From: Kiritimatiellia bacterium
GTDB lineage: Bacteria > Verrucomicrobiota > Kiritimatiellia > RFP12 > UBA3636
DNA length: 9,897 bases
Direction of reading: 5' to 3'
Assembly (NCBI GenBank): GCA_017476965.1
Contig: JAFUXX010000015.1
Span: 1-9,897, forward strand
Shown: positions 6,929-9,897 of the stretch, in pieces
Layout: every line of letters starts with the position of its first letter
Numbering within the stretch: position 1 is the first letter of the stretch
Notes under the pieces: generated by a model
The model's input: only the letters and a program-made list of their open reading frames with translations
Database searches by the model: none
What the model was told of the DNA's origin: nothing
Translations under genes and position numbers: made by a program

Positions 6929-6947
6929 CCCCCGCCCGCCCCACCCC
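6929..6947 (-). promoter_or_regulatory. G-quadruplex-forming tract upstream of the operon promoter
   Basis: The minus strand reads GGGGTGGGGCGGGCGGGGG: four G-runs of three or more separated by single bases, the canonical short-loop pattern expected to fold into a very stable parallel quadruplex. It lies 35 bases upstream of the -35 box of the gpsA-GDPD promoter and 34 bases downstream of the araC-type stop. It would therefore be present both in the araC 3' mRNA end and in the promoter-proximal DNA. Folding is predicted from pattern, not shown. Confidence 0.5.
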
Positions 6948-6980
6948 GCTCCGCTCCGCCCCGTGCGCCGCCCCGCCGAT

Positions 6981-7328
6981 TCATCGGCGGCATTCCGTGA
7001 GCCGGAAAGATTTCCGGTACGCGCCCGGCGGCAGGCCCCAACGCGCGCGAAAGGCTTTCGTGAAGTGGCTGTGGTCGCAAAAGCCGCATTCCTGCGCGAT
7101 TGCGCTTATCGTCGCGTCCGTGGTTTCGAGTTTCTTCCGCGCGACGGCGAGCCTCTGCGCGGCCACGAAGCCCGCGTCGCTCGTGCACAGCACCGCCTTG
7201 AACGCGGCTTCGAGGCTTTTCGGCGCCATTCCGGCGCGCTCCGCGATGCTCTTCACCGTGAGATGCGCGCCCGGGTTTTCCGCGATCCACGCGGTCGTTT
7301 CGCGCAATCTGCCGTGCCACTCCGGCAT
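6981..7328 (-). CDS. AraC-type transcriptional regulator, DNA-binding domain only
   Basis: A 115-residue protein consisting almost wholly of the double helix-turn-helix AraC DNA-binding domain. The first HTH is about residues 24-46 (LTVKSIAERAGMAPKSLEAA). The second is about 73-107 and holds the family signature ISAIAQECGFCDHSHFTKAF, followed by LPPGAYRK. No ligand-binding domain is attached. The ATG at 7328 gives a MarA/SoxS-like stand-alone regulator. The frame remains open upstream to 7589, with only a TTG start (7574), but that extension has no recognisable domain and overlaps a plus-strand coding trace, so I exclude it. No clear Shine-Dalgarno lies at a usable distance before 7328. It sits directly upstream of the gpsA-GDPD operon in the same orientation and may regulate that operon or the damaged plus-strand gene. 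It could also be the surviving C-terminal end of a larger AraC/XylR protein. Confidence 0.8.
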   Translation of the reverse strand: MPEWHGRLRETTAWIAENPGAHLTVKSIAERAGMAPKSLEAAFKAVLCTSDAGFVAAQRLAVARKKLETTDATISAIAQECGFCDHSHFTKAFRARWGLPPGAYRKSFRLTECRR

Positions 7329-7536
7329 GGCTCCGGACGCACTGTGCTCGTGGTATGCGACCAGACATCCCGCTCCGTCGCCGGCGAGAGCGTCGCCGCA
7401 TCGCTCCGCGACGCCGGTGCCGGGCCGCGCATTCTCGAGCACCGCGGCTTCTGCAACCGCGAAGCGGCGATCGACATCGCGGAGTCCGGCGGCTTGTCCG
7501 GAATCGCCGCCGCCGGAGGCGCTGCGCACCGATGCG
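7329..7536 (+). other. Region without an intact gene; possible plus-strand coding trace
   Basis: The minus frame of the araC-type gene stays open here but looks unlike protein. The plus frame in exact codon register with it, from 7344, reads VLVVCDQTSRSVAGESVAAS and continues to about 7495, with the highest GC at third codon positions (about 85 percent by hand count, against about 74 percent at first positions). That is more protein-like than the antisense reading. Its opening resembles the first beta-alpha unit of the iron-alcohol-dehydrogenase/G1P-dehydrogenase type, but no later motif of that family follows, so this is only an impression. No start codon with a ribosome site is visible. Confidence 0.3.
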
Positions 7537-7756
7537 ATGGTCTTTTTTCTTTCGGCGCACGGATTCGAGCTCAACCGCGAGCCGGAGTACTACGCCCGCC
7601 TGCGCAAAGAGAGCGGATCGAACGGCTTCGACGTGGCGTTCGACCCGGCGCAGAATTCGTCGCCGGAAACCGCGTACTTCGGCGTCATTCGTGCAGGGCG
7701 GACGGCACTATTCGTTCCCGGACCGTCCCTGGCAGGTCTCGACCTTGCGCGACTGA
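7537..7756 (+). pseudogene. Frameshifted plus-strand gene or gene remnant, family unknown
   Basis: Plus-strand codons from ATG 7537 read MVFFLSAHGFELNREPEYYA and continue to TAYFGVI at 7689, with high-GC third positions and typical amino-acid composition. The good codon bias then jumps by one frame. From 7691 the next frame reads VQGGRHYSFPDRPWQVSTLR and Asp, then TGA at 7754-7756. Removing one T from ATTC (7687-7690) would join the halves into a protein of about 72 residues ending ...FGVIVQGGRHYSFPDRPW. Above 7537 the same frame stays protein-like back to about 7500 (PPPEALRTDA), so this may be the end of a larger broken gene. It is the only plus-strand coding signal in the window. I do not recognise the family. 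A sequencing or assembly indel is an equally good explanation for the shift. Confidence 0.5.
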
Positions 7757-7812
7757 ACCGCCGCGGCCTTTCGCTTGCCGCCCGATCCGCATTTCGGCAA
7801 ACAGACGGCAAA

Positions 7813-7842
7813 CGGGCCGGCCGGAAAAATCCGGCCGGCCCG
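7813..7842 (-). terminator. Strong hairpin terminator, possibly bidirectional
   Basis: A perfect 12-base inverted repeat (CGGGCCGGCCGG / CCGGCCGGCCCG) with a 6-base AAAAAT loop lies 20 bases past the stop of the 55-residue gene. The minus-strand continuation TTTGCCGTCTGTTT is only modestly U-rich. The hairpin stands between convergent coding signals, the plus-strand remnant ending at 7756 and the minus gene ending at 7863, as expected for a shared terminator. Confidence 0.7.
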
Positions 7843-7862
7843 TCGGGTGGAGCATGGCTGGG

Positions 7863-8030
7863 CTATTCGTCCAATTCGGCCTGTGTCCAGGCGGCCTGGA
7901 TGCGGAAGCGGAGCGGCGAAACCTGCGGGATTTCGAAACGCAGGACCACCGGTTCACCGCTTGCGGCCTGCACCGCGCCGGAGAGAACGTCGCCGGACTC
8001 CGAAACGACGCGGTACCAGGCGCCGTGCAT
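7863..8030 (-). CDS. Small protein of unknown function (55 aa) downstream of radical SAM gene
   Basis: The frame from ATG 8030 to TAG 7863 encodes 55 residues: MHGAWYRVVSESGDVLSGAV at the start, then a basic/hydrophobic middle (EPVVLRFEIPQVSPLRFRIQ) and an acidic end (AELDE). The predicted pattern is beta-rich, with alternating hydrophobic residues, no cysteine, no signal peptide and no membrane segment. Support for coding comes from strong GC bias at third positions, placement 24 bases after the radical SAM stop in the same frame and orientation, and a strong hairpin 20 bases after its own stop. No Shine-Dalgarno is visible, so translation may depend on the upstream gene. I do not recognise the family. 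It could be a partner or substrate-like protein of the radical SAM enzyme, or an accessory domain separated from it by a stop codon. No function is claimed. Confidence 0.65.
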   Translation of the reverse strand: MHGAWYRVVSESGDVLSGAVQAASGEPVVLRFEIPQVSPLRFRIQAAWTQAELDE

Positions 8031-8054
8031 TCGCCGCGCGCGGCGGCGGGAGCG

Positions 8055-8666
8055 TCAGTTTTCGTACGGGCGCACGCGGAGGCGCGCGCCGAGACTTTCC
8101 GCGAGAGCGCGGCAGCGCGCCTGCTTGGCGGCGTCGGTCACCGGCTCGCCGACCACGGTGAGGACCACTTCCGGCACGGCGGCCGCGGCCTCGCGGGCGA
8201 AGCGCAGCAGCGCGGGGAACGCGGCGGCGCCGAAGCGCGGGCGGCACAGCGCGAGGTACTCGTCCGGGTCGTCGGTGTTTAGGCTGATCGAAATGCAGTC
8301 GGCGCGGCCTGCGAAGAGCGCTGCGGTCGGGCGGCCGTTCACGAGATCGGAAAGGCCGTTGGTGTTCACGCGGACGCGGCGCGCAGGGGAGCGCGCCTTG
8401 ACGCCCGCCGCGACTTCGAGCAGGACGTCCAGCCGTTCGGTCGGCTCGCCGTAGCCGCAGAAGACGACCTCGCGCGCGCCGGCGGGATCGGCGGCGGCGA
8501 GCGCGTCGAGCACCTCCTCGGCCGTCGGCTCGCGCTCGAGCCAGAGCGAAGCGGAGCCGTACACGCCCGGGGCCTTCGCGCGCAGGCAGAACGTGCACGC
8601 GCACGGGCAGCGGTTCGTGAGATTCACGTAGACCGCGTTTTTGACTTGGTAGACGATGGTTTGCAT
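8055..8666 (-). CDS. Short radical SAM protein, TatD-associated type
   Basis: A 203-residue radical S-adenosylmethionine enzyme. The N-terminus MQTIVYQVKNAVYVNLTNRC leads into the CxxxCxxC iron-sulphur motif C20/C24/C27 (CPCACTFC). GYGEPTER (71-78) is the SAM-contacting GGE-type motif. VRVNTNGLSDLVNG (98-111) and ISISLNTDDPDEY (125-137) are the following barrel strands. It has no SPASM or other C-terminal cluster domain and ends at RVRPYEN, so it has a compact partial barrel. Length and N-terminus match my recollection of the small subfamily named for linkage to TatD-type hydrolases, whose reaction is unknown. Here the adjacent upstream gene is an amidohydrolase-2 member, not TatD. The start at 8666 is chosen for that conserved N-terminus; an upstream in-frame start would add only a basic, unlikely stretch. 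A promoter lies about 70 bases upstream, and an unknown 55-residue gene follows. Confidence 0.88.
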   Translation of the reverse strand: MQTIVYQVKNAVYVNLTNRCPCACTFCLRAKAPGVYGSASLWLEREPTAEEVLDALAAADPAGAREVVFCGYGEPTERLDVLLEVAAGVKARSPARRVRVNTNGLSDLVNGRPTAALFAGRADCISISLNTDDPDEYLALCRPRFGAAAFPALLRFAREAAAAVPEVVLTVVGEPVTDAAKQARCRALAESLGARLRVRPYEN

Positions 8667-8737
8667 TGAGCGCGGCGGCGCATTTCTCCCGGCGCGGATG
8701 CGGTCCGCCATGAAGCGGCGGTCGCCGACGCCGGAAA

Positions 8738-8766
8738 ATACTACTACAACGCCGCTTTTCCCGCAT
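8738..8766 (-). promoter_or_regulatory. Putative promoter for the radical SAM gene
   Basis: Minus-strand ATGCGG (8766-8761) and TAGTAT (8743-8738) are 17 bases apart, about 72 bases before the radical SAM start. Both boxes are near-copies of the rsmI promoter candidate (TTGCGG, 17 bases, TAGTAT). The local AT-rich patch GTAGTAGTATTTT stands out in a GC-rich gap of 161 bases that otherwise holds no coding signal. Confidence 0.5.
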
Positions 8767-8827
8767 TCCCGTCCGCGTCCGCATCGCCGCAACGGCAGGG
8801 GCCGACCGCCGGGCGGCCCGCGGGAGC

Positions 8828-9553
8828 TTACAGCCCGAGGAGCTTCGCGGCGTTGTCGTGGTAGATGCGGCGGAGGGCCGCGTCGGGAAGGTGCGTGGCG
8901 CGGGTCTTCTCGATCTCGACGCTCGGCTCGTGGAAGGGGGAGTCGATGCCGAAGAGGACGCGGTCGTTGCCGACGGTGTCGTAGGCTTCGCGGATCTTGA
9001 TGCTCATCGAGGTGCCGGAGGTTTCGAGGTAGAGGTTCGGGTGGCGGCGCGCCATCTTGAGCGCGGCGTCGACGTAGACGCCGTGCGCGTGGCCCATGTG
9101 CAGCAGCACGATCGGCACCGCCGGGTGGCGCTCCGCGAGCAGCGCGATCTGCCACGGCAGCGAATACGGCGGGTGGCCGCTGTGGACGAAGACCGGCACG
9201 CCGAGCTCGCCCGCGAGGTCGATCACGGGGTCGACGAAGTCGTCGTCCGCCGAATAGGCGTCGAAGAGCGGGTGCAGCTTCACCGCGCGGAAGCCCTCCT
9301 GCGTCACGCGGCGGCGGATTTCGGCCATGACTCCGGGATCGGTCGGCGTCACCCACGCGACCGGGACGACGAGGTCCGGCGCTTCGCGGAAGGCGGCGAG
9401 GACGGAATCGTTGTCGTGGCAGTTGGCACCCGTGAGGAGAGTCTTTTCGATATCGAACTCGGCCATCTGCTCGCGCAGGCGCGGGATGTCGAAGTCGAAC
9501 CGGGCCCAGGAGCCGAAGTTGCCGATGTGGGAATGTGCGTCGATGATTTTCAT
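8828..9553 (-). CDS. Amidohydrolase-2 family metal-dependent hydrolase
   Basis: A 241-residue TIM-barrel metallohydrolase of the amidohydrolase-2 group (PF04909), cytosolic by absence of a signal peptide. Metal and catalytic ligands are in family order: DAHSHIG (H7 and H9), VFVHSGHP (H124), LLHMGHAHG (H152) and FGIDSPFHE (D204). GFRAVKLHP (87-95) and LYLETSGT (174-181) are typical of the family's strands 3 and 6. Members hydrolyse or decarboxylate many substrates (aromatic acids, lactones, amides), so no substrate is assigned. The start MKIIDAHSHIGNFG at 9553 places the HxH motif at the usual extreme N-terminus. No Shine-Dalgarno is visible. It follows the cysteine synthase gene after 71 bases of repeat-rich spacer and ends before the promoter of the radical SAM gene. 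TatD itself is a different branch of metal-dependent hydrolases, but the barrel and position are reminiscent. Confidence 0.9.
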   Translation of the reverse strand: MKIIDAHSHIGNFGSWARFDFDIPRLREQMAEFDIEKTLLTGANCHDNDSVLAAFREAPDLVVPVAWVTPTDPGVMAEIRRRVTQEGFRAVKLHPLFDAYSADDDFVDPVIDLAGELGVPVFVHSGHPPYSLPWQIALLAERHPAVPIVLLHMGHAHGVYVDAALKMARRHPNLYLETSGTSMSIKIREAYDTVGNDRVLFGIDSPFHEPSVEIEKTRATHLPDAALRRIYHDNAAKLLGL

Positions 9554-9624
9554 GGCGGAAATCCGGAATGGGAGAGAAGAATGGGAGCAAAGGAAATGAA
9601 GGGATGGAAATGGGAGAACGGGGT
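9554..9624. repeat. Purine-rich degenerate repeat spacer
   Basis: The 71-base gap between the cysteine synthase stop and the amidohydrolase start carries AATGGGAG three times on the plus strand (9567-9574, 9580-9587, 9609-9616) and GGAAATG twice (9592-9598, 9606-9612). On the coding minus strand this is an almost pure pyrimidine leader of CTCCCATT units. It has no terminator hairpin and no ribosome-binding site. It is similar in style, not sequence, to the spacer at 3460-3574. Confidence 0.6.
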
Positions 9625-9897
9625 TCACGCCTCGGGGAAGAGCCCTTTGCTGAAGTAGCGGTCGCCGCGGTCGGGGAAGAGGACGACGACGTTGCCGCGC
9701 AGGCCGGCGCGGATCGCGCGGAGCGCGGCGGCGAGGGCCGCGCCGGAGCTGGACCCCGCCACGATGCCTTCGCGCCGCGCGAGGTCCCGCGCGGCGGCGA
9801 ACGCTTCGGCGTCGGAGACCTTGACGACGTCGTCGACAAGCGCCATGTCCATCGTCTCGGCGACGAAGTCGTTGCCGATCCCCTCGATGTCGTAGTC
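9625..9897 (-). CDS. Cysteine synthase / O-acetylserine sulfhydrylase, C-terminal part (5' end beyond window)
   Basis: Ninety C-terminal residues of a fold-type II PLP enzyme; the N-terminus, including the PLP lysine, lies outside the window. The visible part begins DYDIEGIGNDFVAETMDMAL, the substrate/PLP-pocket loop of the cysteine synthase and cystathionine beta-synthase group. It continues with VVKVSDAEAF, REGIVAGSSSGAAL (the phosphate/pyrimidine-side Ser block) and VVVLFPDRGDRYFSKGLF, matching the family's xVVxLPDxGERYLSTxLF end. It ends without CBS regulatory domains, which favours a biosynthetic cysteine synthase (CysK/CysM-like), using O-acetylserine and sulphide or a related donor. 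The TMD in the pocket loop is reminiscent of CysM/CBS-type members, so I give no symbol. The downstream amidohydrolase gene in the same direction may be cotranscribed. Confidence 0.9.
   Translation of the reverse strand, partial: DYDIEGIGNDFVAETMDMALVDDVVKVSDAEAFAAARDLARREGIVAGSSSGAALAAALRAIRAGLRGNVVVLFPDRGDRYFSKGLFPEA

Noticed and set aside
6973..6990. 7-base stem with TGAA loop overlapping the AraC-type stop codon, as a terminator
   Set aside because: No U-tract follows; the sequence continues as G-rich spacer.
7344..7495. Assignment of the plus-strand trace to sn-glycerol-1-phosphate dehydrogenase
   Set aside because: Only the first beta-alpha unit resembles that superfamily; no NAD-binding GGGS-type or metal-binding motif follows, so the name would be unsupported.
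6981..7574. 197-residue form of the AraC-type regulator from a TTG at 7574
   Set aside because: The extra 82 residues show no domain, the start is TTG without a ribosome site, and codon bias favours the opposite strand there.
5053..8454. Very long plus-strand open frame across the fusion gene, AraC-type gene and radical SAM gene
   Set aside because: It is antisense to well-supported minus-strand genes and exists because high-GC DNA has few stops. Only its 7500-7689 part has coding-like codon bias, and that is reported separately.
8797..8823. GC-rich dyad after the amidohydrolase stop, as a terminator
   Set aside because: The stem is short with competing pairings and no U-tract, so it cannot be told from GC-rich background.
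1..9897. CRISPR array, tRNA, rRNA, insertion sequence or phage genes
   Set aside because: No regular direct-repeat array, tRNA cloverleaf or CCA end, transposase motif or terminal inverted repeats were found on reading both strands.

Overview
The window is GC-rich bacterial DNA, roughly two-thirds G+C with strongly GC-biased third codon positions. It is tightly packed, and every confidently identified gene lies on the minus strand. The gene set is Gram-negative-style housekeeping and central metabolism. Shine-Dalgarno sequences are mostly weak or absent, and some intergenic gaps hold degenerate AT-rich or purine-rich repeats. That style fits an uncultured PVC-type lineage (Kiritimatiellota/Lentisphaerota/Verrucomicrobiota), but this is an inference from style and not a classification.

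Layout, in minus-strand transcription order from right to left. (1) 9897-9625: C-terminal end of a PLP-dependent cysteine synthase, then an amidohydrolase-2 family metallohydrolase (9553-8828), separated by a short purine-rich repeat spacer. (2) 8766-7813: a promoter, a short radical SAM protein resembling the TatD-associated subfamily, an unrecognised 55-residue gene, and a strong hairpin terminator. (3) 7756-7329: no intact gene. It carries a plus-strand coding trace that appears frameshifted, convergent to (2) and divergent from (4). (4) 7328-6981: a 115-residue stand-alone AraC-type DNA-binding domain. (5) 6894-2264: a promoter preceded by a G-quadruplex-like tract, then a three-gene unit. 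Its genes are a fusion of a GpsA-like glycerol-3-phosphate dehydrogenase with a glycerophosphodiester phosphodiesterase, a short NAD-type malic enzyme, and an Ldh2-family malate/L-lactate dehydrogenase, followed by a clear intrinsic terminator. (6) 2236-1: a promoter and a translationally coupled trio, rsmI, a SpoU/TrmH-type rRNA methyltransferase and pyrF (cut by the window edge), each junction being a 4-base ATGA overlap.

Unit (5) reads as a small redox and carbon module. Glycerophosphodiesters are cleaved to glycerol-3-phosphate, which the N-terminal half of the same protein could oxidise to dihydroxyacetone phosphate. Malate is decarboxylated to pyruvate, and a second NAD(P)-dependent dehydrogenase acts on a 2-hydroxyacid. 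Unit (6) couples two RNA 2'-O-methylation functions to pyrimidine synthesis. The most unusual items are the dehydrogenase-phosphodiesterase fusion, the small gene paired with the radical SAM protein, and the frameshifted plus-strand remnant. I found no mobile element, CRISPR array, tRNA or rRNA.
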